From assembly GCF_046630445.1 (NCBI RefSeq), contig NC_092336.1, forward strand, positions 205,129,001 through 205,193,000: DNA of 64,000 nucleotides. Reading direction: 5' to 3'. This document shows positions 1-10,478 of the stretch, piece by piece (within the stretch, counting starts at the first letter, position 1; every line of letters begins with the position of its first letter). The DNA is from Rutidosis leptorrhynchoides (lineage: Eukaryota; Streptophyta; Magnoliopsida; Asterales; Asteraceae). The notes beneath the pieces are model-generated. The model was not told the DNA's origin. It saw only the letters and a program-made list of their open reading frames with translations, and made no database searches. The translations under genes were made by a program, and so were the position numbers.

Positions 1-1
1 T

Positions 2-2596
2 CCAATCTCTGATAGTCCATGGGTAAGCCCAGTTCAATGCGTGCCTAAGAAGGGTGGCATGACTGTCATCACAAATGAGAAAAATGAGCTTATTCCTACT
101 AGGACTGTAACAGGATGGCGTGTATGTATTGATTATAGAAAATTAAATGACGCCACCAGAAAAGATCACTTTCCCTTACCTTTCATAGATCAAATGTTGG
201 AAAGATTAGCCGGAAATAGTTACTATTGTTTTCTAGATGGATTTTCCGGATATTTTCAAATTCCAATAGCACCCGAAGATCAAGAGAAAACCACATTCAC
301 GTGCCCTTATGGTACTTTTGCTTACAAACGCATGCCATTTGGACTTTGTAACGCCCCTGCAACCTTTCAAAGGTGCATGATGGCGATTTTTCATGACATG
401 ATAGAAGAATGTATGGAAGTATTCATGGATGACTTTTCAGTCTTCGGTGATACATTTAAATCATGTCTAGTTAATCTGGAACGAATGCTAATTAGATGCG
501 AAAAATCAAATCTAGTACTTAATTGGGAGAAATGCCATTTCATGGTTAAAGAAGGCATCGTTCTTGGACATAAAATTTCAAAAAAAGGAATTGAAGTGGA
601 TAGAGCTAAAGTAGATGTAATTGCTAAACTTCCACATCCCACCAATGTTAGAGGAGTTAGGAGTTTTCTAGGGCATGCCGGTTTTTACCGACGTTTCATA
701 AAAGATTTTTCTAAAATTGCCACTCCTATGAATAAACTCCTAGAAAAGGATGCGCCATTCATCTTTTCAGATGAGTGTATCAAATCTTTTAATATTCTTA
801 AAGAGAAACTCACTAATGCACCGATCATGATAACACCAAATTGGAATCTACCATTTGAACTAATGTGCGATGCAAGTGATTTTGCAATGGGAGCCGTTTT
901 AGGACAGAGGATTGAAAAACGATTTCAACCTATATATTATGCTAGTAAGACATTACAAGGAGCACAAACGAACTATACAACTACTGAAAAAGAACTCCTT
1001 GCTATTGTCTTTGCTTTTGACAAATTTCGATCATATCTAGTTCTAGCAAAAACGGTGGTCTATACCGACCATTCTGCTCTTAGATACCTATTTTCAAAAC
1101 AAGATGCTAAACCAAGATTAATCCGTTGGATCTTACTCTTACAAGAGTTTGATATTGAAATCCGAGATAAAAAGGGAGCAGAAAATCTCGCCGCTGATCA
1201 TCTTTCTCGTCTTGAAAATCCCGAATTAGAAGTTCTGAATGAATCAGCCATACAAGACAACTTTCCTGATGAATATCTATTGAAGATAGATTATAAAGAA
1301 ATCCCATGGTTTGCAGACTATGCAAACTACTTAGTTTGTGGATTCCTTGAAAAAGGATTATCGTACCAAAGACGAAAGAAATTCTTCAGTGATATAAAAC
1401 ACTATTTCTGGGAAGATCCACATCTGTTTAAAAGTTGTCCCGATGGAATAATACGCCGATGCGTATTTGGAGATGAAGCTAGTAAAATTTTAAACCATTG
1501 TCACACAGGACCAACAGGAGGGCATTATGGGCCTCAACTAACAGCAAGAAAAGTTTATGAAGCTGGATTCTATTGGCCTACAATTTACAAAGACTCACAC
1601 CTTCTTTGCAAATCCTGTGATGCATGTCAAAGGGCCGGAAGAATAAGTCAACGTGATGAAATGCCACAAAATGTCATCCAAGTATGTGAAGTATTTGACA
1701 TTTGGGGTATTGACTTTATGGGTCCATTTCCAAAATCTCATAATAATCTATATATACTCGTAGCCATTGATTATGTATCTAAATGGGCGGAAGCACAAGC
1801 TCTCCCAACTAACGATGCACGAGTTGTAGTAAACTTTTTAAAACGTCTTTTTGCAAGGTTTGGAACACCGAAAGCTTTAATAAGTGATCGGGGTACTCAT
1901 TTCTGTAATAATCAACTTGAAAAAGTTCTTAAAAGATATGGAGTAACTCATAAAATCTCCACCGCATATCATCCACAAACAAGTGGACAAGTTGAAAATA
2001 CAAACCGAGCTTTAAAACGTATTCTAGAGAAAACCGTAGGATCAAATCCGAAGGAATGGTCCATTAAATTGGAGGATGCACTCTGGGCTTTTAGAACAGC
2101 CTACAAAACTCCAATTGGAACCACACCTTTTAGACTTGTTTATGGAAAAGCATGTCATCTTCCAGTAGAAATTGAACACAAAGCATTTTGGGCTTTGAAG
2201 ACATGTAATCTTGATTTACATGAAGCTGGACGTCTACGATTAAGTCAACTAAACGAATTAGAAGAATTAAGACATGAAGCATACGAAAATTCGTTAATCT
2301 ATAAAGAAAGAACGAAGAAATGGCATGATAAAAGAATCAGAAGTTCAAAAGAATTTAAAGAAGGAGACAGAGTTCTTCTTTTCAATTCACGATTCAAGCT
2401 ATTTCCTGGAAAATTGAAATCAAGATGGTCTGGACCATTCATAGTCAAAAGAGTTTTCCCATACGGAACGATAGAATTAATAAATTCAAATGGGATTGAA
2501 TTTAAAGTTAATGGTCACAGAGTTAAACATTACATACAGGGTCCGATGGAAGTCGACAACGAAGTTAATCACAATTTCGACACCACAGCTAATTAA
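2..2596 (+). CDS. Athila pol: reverse transcriptase, RNase H, integrase (partial at left edge)
   Basis: This is the replication and integration enzyme of element V. The frame is already open at the window edge, so the true start is upstream. Reverse transcriptase shows the YRKLN and [11 protein letters not shown] blocks, [14 protein letters not shown] and the catalytic FMDD (about residues 128-131 counted from base 41). RNase H follows with the CDAS motif near residue 278 and [10 protein letters not shown]. Integrase has an HHCC-type zinc region ([11 protein letters not shown]), then a DDE core with [17 protein letters not shown] and [10 protein letters not shown]. The wording of the RT blocks is that of the Athila branch of Ty3/gypsy. 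There is no chromodomain at the C-terminus, as expected for Athila. It ends at a TAA just before a purine-rich AAGTGTGGGGAGAA. Confidence 0.93.
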   Translation, partial: PISDSPWVSPVQCVPKKGGMTVITNEKNELIPTRTVTGWRVCIDYRKLNDATRKDHFPLPFIDQMLERLAGNSYYCFLDGFSGYFQIPIAPEDQEKTTFTCPYGTFAYKRMPFGLCNAPATFQRCMMAIFHDMIEECMEVFMDDFSVFGDTFKSCLVNLERMLIRCEKSNLVLNWEKCHFMVKEGIVLGHKISKKGIEVDRAKVDVIAKLPHPTNVRGVRSFLGHAGFYRRFIKDFSKIATPMNKLLEKDAPFIFSDECIKSFNILKEKLTNAPIMITPNWNLPFELMCDASDFAMGAVLGQRIEKRFQPIYYASKTLQGAQTNYTTTEKELLAIVFAFDKFRSYLVLAKTVVYTDHSALRYLFSKQDAKPRLIRWILLLQEFDIEIRDKKGAENLAADHLSRLENPELEVLNESAIQDNFPDEYLLKIDYKEIPWFADYANYLVCGFLEKGLSYQRRKKFFSDIKHYFWEDPHLFKSCPDGIIRRCVFGDEASKILNHCHTGPTGGHYGPQLTARKVYEAGFYWPTIYKDSHLLCKSCDACQRAGRISQRDEMPQNVIQVCEVFDIWGIDFMGPFPKSHNNLYILVAIDYVSKWAEAQALPTNDARVVVNFLKRLFARFGTPKALISDRGTHFCNNQLEKVLKRYGVTHKISTAYHPQTSGQVENTNRALKRILEKTVGSNPKEWSIKLEDALWAFRTAYKTPIGTTPFRLVYGKACHLPVEIEHKAFWALKTCNLDLHEAGRLRLSQLNELEELRHEAYENSLIYKERTKKWHDKRIRSSKEFKEGDRVLLFNSRFKLFPGKLKSRWSGPFIVKRVFPYGTIELINSNGIEFKVNGHRVKHYIQGPMEVDNEVNHNFDTTAN

Positions 2597-2767
2597 GTGT
2601 GGGGAGAATCAAGTCTTTAAAAGATAATATGTATTTCTGTTAGAGTTAGATTGTCTGTTTTCGTGTAGTTCTCGAAAATGGAACACGTATGGTCTTTCCC
2701 TAGCAGACCCTAAAGAACTAGTCTTCTCCCCCCATTCTGAATTTTTATTTTTTTAGGTTTTTACAAA

Positions 2768-3184
2768 ATGAAGACTGCCTGTGAACTAAACCATGGTCTA
2801 ATGCTACACGCTTTGATCACTAAAAGAAATAATGACATACTACCGAGTGAATTAGTATCAGTAATCAGAGAAAGAATGGACGGAGTTAGAAAAGGATCCA
2901 GATGCGAAGATAATAAGTTACAATTTGGTAAAGGAAAATCAAAATCCGCAGCGAAAAGAAGAGCACGACACCTAGAAAAATGTCACAAATGCGGAAAATG
3001 GTCACATGGAGGTAAATGTTCAAATAATCAAACCTATTCAAATACCGAATTTGTTACTTTATGCAGAGACGGACCGTTCATATGTTTAGAAGAAAAGACA
3101 ATGAATGCTCGAGGTTACGCCTATGCAGCCATGGAAGACCAATTAAACCGACTATCTTATGAATATAATAGATCATATAACTAA
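2768..3184 (+). CDS. Small basic ORF with zinc-knuckle-like motif, Athila accessory ORF
   Basis: This ORF encodes 138 residues and lies 171 bases after pol, between integrase and the ORF-1 gene. The protein is Lys/Arg-rich around residues 40-70 (KGKSKSAAKRRARHLEK) and then has CHKCGKWSHGGKC, a C-x2-C-x4-H-x3-C pattern one residue short of the classical zinc knuckle. The C-terminal third is mixed and rich in Asn and Tyr. A basic, cysteine/histidine protein of this kind could bind nucleic acid, but no domain is firmly recognised. I cannot say whether it is translated from its own message or is a displaced gag-type knuckle. Confidence 0.5.
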   Translation: MKTACELNHGLMLHALITKRNNDILPSELVSVIRERMDGVRKGSRCEDNKLQFGKGKSKSAAKRRARHLEKCHKCGKWSHGGKCSNNQTYSNTEFVTLCRDGPFICLEEKTMNARGYAYAAMEDQLNRLSYEYNRSYN

Positions 3185-4140
3185 GAAATCTATTTCACAG
3201 GTATGTCTGTACAGTTTTTATTTTTATTTTTATTTTTAACCTTTTGATAATAAACGCTAATTTGTTCGCTAAAAAGTATTAAATTGGTATTAAATAAAAT
3301 TAGGTTTGGCGACCGAAATTATTGATATCGTTCAAAAATTTATTACATCACTGCGAAATTTAACGTTTATTCTTAAGGTATAAATATCTTTAAACAATCA
3401 ACCCAAAATATTTCAAAAATTCGTCATGAGTTAAATTAGGTCTTGGAACCGAAATTACTTTACCGAAAAGAGGGGCGCATATTTTTGATAATATTTGATT
3501 GATTAAAGTGGGATAAAAAGACAAAAAGATTTTTAATTTTATTATGTTTTTAATCTTAATATTTAAACCTTAAATTAATATTGTAAACTTTATAAAAACA
3601 ATATATATAAAATTGTAAATATTTGAAAAATTAATATAAGTTTGGTATGAATTTATGAATTTTTAAATTAAGTTTGGTGTGAATTTTTAATTTTTAAAAT
3701 ATGAATTTTAATTTTATGCATTTCAAATTTTAAGTTTGGTGTGAATTTTTAATTTTTAATTTTTTAATTTTGAATTTATTATTTAAGTTGTGTGAATTTA
3801 AAAACAAAAATTTACTTTATCTCATTAAGTTAAGAATATGATTTTTAAAATTCGTCGTAAGTTGAAGACTAGGTCTTTGAACCGAAATTGCTTTACCCGA
3901 GGGAGGGACGAGAACTTTTATTATCATTATTTTTAATCTTATTGATTTAAAGTATGCCAAAAACATTAAAAAACCCAAAAAAAATCTTAGCTTTTAAAAC
4001 AATCACTACAAAAAGACAAATTTTAAAATTTTGTCGAGGGACGGACTAGGGCATCGTCCCGAAACGACCTCGTCCTAAATAACAAGGGAAACAAAATTTT
4101 AAAATTAATTTCTTAATTGTTTTATAAGTTAATGATTATA

Positions 4141-4180
<40 letters not shown>

Positions 4181-4381
4181 ACTCCGCGACTCGCGGAGTT
4201 TTGAGTGAAAACCTCCGCGACTCGCGGAGGGACAAAATTACAGAAAAAAAATATAACCAGCTGCACGAACAGAATAACACACACACACATACTGCACTTC
4301 GAAAAAACCCGAAAAAACCCACAAAAATCATCCCAAAAACTCAATTTTTCACCGTTAATCTTCAAATTTTTCACTACAATC
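3185..4381 (+). other. Athila non-coding spacer with poly(A) run and GC hairpins
   Basis: This is an AT-rich stretch without a convincing gene. A loose motif recurs at about 3300, 3440, 3870 and 7083: AGGT, a short variable piece, then ACCGAAATT, often followed by a TTACC and a purine-rich GGGACG-like tail. A run of about 35 A lies at 4144-4178. It is followed at once by two perfect hairpin sequences, CTCCGCGACTCGCGGAG (4182-4198) and a one-base-longer version (4212-4230). The last 100 bases are a C- and A-rich leader ending at an ATG at 4382. Confidence 0.6.
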
Positions 4382-4423
4382 ATGTTGAGAAGGATGATAT
4401 CTAGGAACTACTCAAGAAAACAG

Positions 4424-5061
4424 GTACAATTACACCCCAAATCACCTTTAAATCCGAATTTTAGTGTGTTCTTGAGCATATTTTCATAATTTGAATTTTG
4501 TTAATTTTTAGTGTAATTAGTGTTAAATTGTTAGTATATTATGCATGTATAACCTAGATTGATGCTTGTTAACATGATTTTAAGCCAAAAACTTCAAAAT
4601 CTTTAGAATCTAGGGTTTGTGTTCTTAAGCAAATTTGGGGCTTTTTGATATAAACAGGTTATGGCCGATTTTTGTCATGAATTGTTGCTAAATTGAGTAG
4701 TGTAACATGTCTAGGTAAGTTAAATGATCCAAACTTTGAGCCTAACCATGATTTTGAGAATTAAAGTGGACTTTTTCAAGTCCAAAATTCATGAACTTGA
4801 TTTTTGAAAGATAATGCCATTTGAGACTTGTTTATTTGCTAGTAATGATTATTTTGACATGTTATTTGAGTTGAATGCTTATGAACTTGGCGAAAATTTT
4901 CGTATATGCTTATTTGAAAAAGTGTAGATTTGATAAAAATGTGAAAATAAGCTTAAGTTTGATATAAATTGATAATGTCATTGTAATTATTTTGATTGAT
5001 GATTTTGCTGACACTAATGCATATTTGGATGCACAAAATTTGTGTTTGATGTGTTTTGCAG
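4424..5061 (+). other. Probable intron ahead of the Athila ORF-1 gene
   Basis: A donor AACAG/GTACAA at 4424 and an acceptor TGTTTTGCAG/ACT at 5061 flank 638 bases of T-rich DNA. The short open stretch from the ATG at 4382 (14 codons, ending CAG) is in phase with the long ORF that begins at 5062. Splicing of env-position genes is known in plant Ty3/gypsy elements, so this is a plausible spliced subgenomic message. The intron is inferred from signals and phase only. Confidence 0.5.
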
Positions 5062-6408
5062 ACTGAAAGGGGTGAATCTTCATCCCAAGCCCGCCATGCT
5101 CCTGCTGAGAACTTGGAACAACAGGAGGTAGATAACTACTACAAGCAGGATGTACCTCATCCAGTCATGACCTTTTCAGATATGCATTTGGAACAGTTGC
5201 ACCCGAACCTGCGATTTGACAGACTTTGGATAGATTATCCAAAATATCAACGGGGTTTGCATACTCTTCATTCCAAGGTTGTTGAGGTACCGAGGGTCAT
5301 AGAATGGGGACCCTTGGAAGCTGTAGAATTGGCCGGGCCAATTAGGGAATTACTGGTACAGAGGTATGGTAATTCTTCTTTCAATGACTGGATATGTTTA
5401 TTCACCATACGCAGACCTGTATATAAAGTATGGTGTGAAGAGTTGTTATGTAGTATAGAGTTGAATGATCGGGTAGCCAGTTTAACCGATCGTTCTTTTG
5501 TTAGATTTTTGTTAGGCGGTTCGATGCGCCACATGTCTTTACTAGACATGGCTCAGGCTTTACGTATATATACGCCTGAGGAATTAGCGTCTGCCGATTG
5601 TAGAGGATTGATACTAAACGGTAGGAAAATAGATGAAAATTTTGATACACACGGTGTGTGGAGTCAAATGACAAGCCATCACCGTTTTAAAGGGGGAAAC
5701 TACTCTTATTTGGATATAGATAGAGCCGAATTAAGAGTAATACATAGGTTTTTAGCTAACTCGATTACACAAAGGGGTAAAAACAAAGAAAAGGTAAATG
5801 AACAAGATTTGTTTTACCATATGTGTATTCGAGACCCACACAGCGCTGTAAGTATACCATATTGTGTGGGTTATTATTTATCAGCTATGGTTCGAGGGAT
5901 GCGTCCACATAGCATAATAGGGGGTGGTATTTTTATTACTTTGATTGGTGAATATCTCGGTGTGGATATAAGTCGGGGGGGATTATTAGTAGAAGAGCCG
6001 GAACCCCGCGACACTATAGGATTAAATGTATACCATGGTGCGAAAGTGTTAAAGCGGCGAAATAACGCCGCAGTACGATACAATGGTAGACATCCACAGG
6101 TAGAGAGAAACCAGGAACAAGGTAATGTAGGAGGGGGGAACCAGATGCAAGAAATGCAAAGGTTTATAGCTTCTCAGGAATACGAAAATGCTAGACAGAG
6201 AGCATTTGAAGATTGGCAAGTTCATCAGAACCAGATCATAGCGCATTGCCAACACATAGGTAGAAACTATATTCCTACACCGAAACCCGTCTTCCCTCCT
6301 TGGTCGATAGAGATGCAGCCACCATATCCTACGTATGACCCTGCCGAGGCATTCTATAGCACTTATGGTTATGCGTGGAACCCCTATTGGTACCAATATC
6401 ATCCTTAG
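5062..6408 (+). CDS. Athila ORF-1 family protein (env-position gene)
   Basis: This is a protein of about 450 residues in the position of the env-like gene, downstream of pol. It shows wording I know from the Athila ORF-1 family (Pfam PF03078), such as DRSFVRFLLGGSMRHMSLLD, YTPEELAS and KVNEQDLFYHMC, with a G-rich moderately hydrophobic segment (GGGIFITLIGEYLGV). The C-terminal 100 residues are Gln-rich and then Pro/Tyr-rich. No signal peptide is visible, so an envelope role is not shown by the sequence. The frame is open from 5056 but has no ATG at its start. The likely start codon is in a short upstream exon at 4382. Confidence 0.75.
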   Translation, partial: TERGESSSQARHAPAENLEQQEVDNYYKQDVPHPVMTFSDMHLEQLHPNLRFDRLWIDYPKYQRGLHTLHSKVVEVPRVIEWGPLEAVELAGPIRELLVQRYGNSSFNDWICLFTIRRPVYKVWCEELLCSIELNDRVASLTDRSFVRFLLGGSMRHMSLLDMAQALRIYTPEELASADCRGLILNGRKIDENFDTHGVWSQMTSHHRFKGGNYSYLDIDRAELRVIHRFLANSITQRGKNKEKVNEQDLFYHMCIRDPHSAVSIPYCVGYYLSAMVRGMRPHSIIGGGIFITLIGEYLGVDISRGGLLVEEPEPRDTIGLNVYHGAKVLKRRNNAAVRYNGRHPQVERNQEQGNVGGGNQMQEMQRFIASQEYENARQRAFEDWQVHQNQIIAHCQHIGRNYIPTPKPVFPPWSIEMQPPYPTYDPAEAFYSTYGYAWNPYWYQYHP

Positions 6409-8489
6409 TTTTTTTTTATTTTTATTTTTATTTTGTAATTTGTAATTATTGATATATTTAATATTTTTGTTAATATTGTAATCATTTTTATAATTTCTAA
6501 CTTTTATTCTTAGATTTTAATAATTTTTGAATGTGGGGTAATAAACCAAACTTCAAAAATATGTATATATGTTTGCAGTTTATCTTATGTAAACAACAGG
6601 GTAAAACAACGCATTTTCAAAGACTGGCATTAAGTTCAGCAAAAGAAAGTAATTTTGACGACAATGATGCAAAATACATGTGAAATAACAACAAGACGGA
6701 ATGAACAAATGACGTGCACCATTTATCATTCAGCAAACAAACGCCAATATATTTGGAAACTTTGGTAAAAATTTAATCATTTTCACACAAATCACCCTCA
6801 ATAATTTAAATTGTTACTGATTTCTTGCAAATGAGGGCATTGCAAGATCTTAAGTGTGGGAAGGGATTAAATTCTTTCGGATTTTAAAATTTTTATATTA
6901 AACACTTGGTTACCATTAAAAATACTAGTAAAGCAGTAGTTGTATTAGAATCTAGTGCTCTCTGATAAAAAGAACAGCCCTGGTCTTATATACTGACTAC
7001 CCAATTCTAGTAAAATTTTTCAAAATTTTCAATTAAATGAATTCAAAAACATGTTTATACATATTTATGAACGATAAAACTAGGTTTTAACACCGAAATT
7101 ATTGTTACCTCAAAAAGGACATAAATTGAGAAACAAACTAAAACGTCAAAATTCATTTAAAATGAAATAGAGGACGATAAAAAGAAAAATAAAAAGCCAA
7201 GTGTGGGAAAATTTACCAAGTTATTTTAAACATATGTCACATATATTTGTAACAAATAACTGAAAGTACTTTTGCTTTGAACTAAACTAAACTGTTTTAC
7301 CCGATGAAAGAAAAGAAGAGATGGATCTACACGATGAATCAATTCCATCATTAAAAGGAAGTAAAGTCTTCCGAAAAAGACACGCGCTTCTTGATTTAGG
7401 TCATGAAGTTGTCGTTCAGACCAGCTGTAGGTTGACGAAAAATCTAGAAAAGTCATCACTAAAATCAGCAGGAAATCCACGGACCTCAGCATTAAACAGG
7501 GTCGCCAAGTGGTCAGATTTATCCTAACCATGAGAAGGATTTATCTCGTACAATGGGGAGGCACCATGCAAATTAGCTTGATAAGACTAATGAATCAGAT
7601 CCCCAGAAAGGATAATCTCCTTAAAGATCAAAAATCAGCTTTTAAGCCTGATATTACTCAATCCTTGAGATTGACCTTAAAGATTGAGAATTACAAACTC
7701 ATGGAATTCAATGATATCTAAACTCGAGCTTGAACGAGAAAATATTTTGATCAAAAATACAAACCGATTTGTTTTCTGAAAACCCTATTTTCAATGCGTT
7801 CATTACCATTGAACGTAAAATCCTAGGAATTCACCTGGAATTCATTAGGTCACCTGAACTAAATCGGGTGTCAACCGTAAGAACGGTGGTTGCATAGCAT
7901 GGTCAAAGACAGGACCTCGTGCCAAACCGACAAATTATAAGGGTGAGCTTTACTATTGCTCCTACCAAGGATAGTAATTGCGTCCGACACGTTATAGACC
8001 ATAATCAAAAGCATGTCACGGGACATTGCCTTAACAGTTGCTTGTTCAACGCTTTCCTTTACAACCGGACGGTAGTTTGCCGAAAGGTAATATACGGAAC
8101 AAGTAAACTGGACGTGTTGCTTTCCAAATACAAGGTTAGCAAGTGGGTGACACAAAACCGCAAGTTTTGAGCTAAAATTTTCAAATCTGAAACCCACCAA
8201 ACCCACAAATATTTTGCAAACACCGGTAAAGGGTTATTCCGGAAAACTTATCTAGGGTAAAAACTAGATTTAATTTTCAAAAAGATCAAATGTTTTCATA
8301 AAGATCCAATTTCCTTAATGGATCTAAATTTTTATAGTCATGTGGGACTGTAAACCATATCGTTACTACCATTGTTTATACCGCCGTATAGAAATCACTG
8401 ATGTACAAAGTGTGAAGAATAAAGAAGTGATTCTAGTATTTCAAGACGATATTGCTTGAGGACAAGCAACGCTCAAGTGTGGGAATATT
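6409..8489 (+). other. Athila 3' non-coding region with polypurine-like tracts
   Basis: There is no convincing gene in these 2.1 kb; the few short frames lack family features. The motif AAGTGTGGGAA or a close form occurs at about 6851, 7199 and just before the LTR at 8475-8485, and once more after pol at 2595. The last copy is in the place of the polypurine tract that primes plus-strand DNA synthesis. Confidence 0.6.
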
Positions 8490-10478
8490 TGATAATGCTA
8501 AAAACGAACATATATTTCATAGCATTATTCCTCAAGAAAGACAAGCTTTTAGTTGCAATTGTTCTATTTACAAGTGATATTCGTTTAAATAATAAAAGGT
8601 GAAGACAAAAGACAGATTCGACGAATTGAAGACGCAAACGACCAAAAAGCTCAAAAGAACAAAATACAATCAAAAAGGTTCCAATTATTGATAAGAAACG
8701 TCTCGAAATCACAAGAGTACAAGATTCAAAACGCAAAGTACAAGATATTAAATTATACGCAAGGACGTTCAAAAAACCGGAACCGGGACCAGAGTCAACT
8801 CTTAACGCTCGACGCAACGGACTAAAAATTACAAGTTAACTATGTATATAAATATAATATAATATATAATTAATTATATTAATTATATATATATTATATA
8901 TATATATTATTAAAACCGTCGGCAGCCAGAAACTCCAAGGGTGTGAAATGAAAATACCTCTCCGCGACTCGCGGAGTTTGAAGGCCATTTTGCCGCGAGT
9001 CGCGGAGCCCCAAATTTCATTTCTGGCTATAAATCAACCCGAATTCTGATCAAAAACATCATCATTTTTAATCTCTCTCAATATATACGATTTATATTTA
9101 TATTTATAATTTATATTTTAATTTTAATTATAATTCTAATAATAAGGGTATGTTAGCGAATGTTGTAAGGGTGTAAGTCGAAATTCTGTCCGTGTAACGC
9201 TACGCTATTTTTAATCATTGTAAGTTATGTTCAACCTTTTTATATTAATGTCTCGTAGCTAAGTTATTATTATGCTTATTTAAAACGAAGTAATCATGAT
9301 GTTGGGCTAATTACTAAAATTGGGTAATTGGGCTTTGTACCATAATTGGGGTTTGGATAAAAGAACGACACTTGTGGAAACTAGACTATGGGCTATTAAT
9401 GGGCTTTATATTTGTTTAACTAAATGAAAGTTTGTTAATGTTAATATAAAGATTTACAATTGGGCGTCCCTATAAATTACCATATACACTCGATCGGACA
9501 CGATGGGCGGGGTATTTATATGTACGAATAATCGTTCATTTAACCGGACACGGGAATGGATTAATAGCCACTAGAATAATTGAAACAGGGGTGAAATTAC
9601 ATTCAAGGGTAATTGGTGTAATTGTTAACAAAGTAGTAAAACCTTGGTTTACACGCAGTCGATAACCTGGTGTATTCATTAAACAAAGTATTAAAACCTT
9701 GTTACAATTCGAATCCCCAATTAGTTGGAATATTTATCTTCGGGTATAATAATAATTTGACAAGGACACTTGCAATTTATATTTATGACTGATGGACTGT
9801 TATGGACAAAAACCAGACGGACATATTGAATAATCCAGGACAAAGGACAATTAACCCATGGGCATAAAACTAAAATCAACACGTCAAACATCATGATTAC
9901 GGAAGTTTAAATAAGCATAATTCTTTTATTTCATATTTAATTTCCTTTATTTTATATTTAATTGCACTTCTAATTATCGCATTTTTATTTATTGTTATTT
10001 TATTTAATCGCACTTTTAATTATCGTACCTTTTAATTATCGCAATTTTATTTTATCGCATTTTTATTCGCAATTTCATTATCGTTATTTACTTTACGCTT
10101 AAATTTAAGTCTTGTATTTATTTTATATTTTACATTAGGTTTTAACTGCGACTAAAGTTTTAAAATCGACAAACCGGTCATTAAACGGTAAAAACCCCCC
10201 CTTTATAATAATAATATTACTTATATATATATTTGTAATTTTAATAAAAGTAAACTAATATAGCGTTGAGCTTTGCTTAAAGATCTCCCTGTGGAACGAA
10301 CCGGACTTACTAAAAACTACACTACTGTACGATTAGGTACACTGCCTATAAGTGTTGTAGCAAGGTTTAAGTATATCCATTCTATAAATAAATAAATATC
10401 TTGTGTAAAATTGTATCGTATTAAATAGTATTTTCTAGTAAAATATAAACTATTTTATATACACCTCGCGAAACATCA
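8490..10478 (+). repeat. 3' LTR of Athila element V
   Basis: The LTR begins TGATAATGCTA directly after the polypurine-like tract and ends GCGAAACATCA, giving TGAT...ATCA ends. The 1989-bp length suits Athila. A TATA box (TATAAAT, 9029-9035) marks a likely promoter. About 50 bases upstream are two GC-rich inverted motifs (8960-8976 and 8993-9005) of the same kind as at 4182-4230. The partner LTR is outside the window, so age cannot be read from LTR divergence. Confidence 0.85.

Larger units (their letters stand above)
1..10478 (+). mobile_element. Element V: Athila-lineage Ty3/gypsy retrotransposon, 3' part
   Basis: The window opens inside the pol gene of an Athila-type element. Seen in order: reverse transcriptase, RNase H and integrase (to 2596), a small basic ORF (2768-3184), a long non-coding stretch with an intron-like segment, the Athila ORF-1/env-position ORF (to 6408), about 2 kb of non-coding DNA, a polypurine-like tract and the 3' LTR (8490-10478). 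The 5' LTR and gag lie left of the window. The reading frames seen here are long and open, so this part looks largely whole and probably young. It is inserted in the RT/RNase H region of element W: the five bases AATAG that follow the LTR fit a 5-bp target duplication. Confidence 0.9.

Noticed and set aside
8473-8817. Minus-strand 114-aa frame over the Athila LTR start
   Set aside because: It crosses the LTR boundary and has no domain; it is a chance frame.
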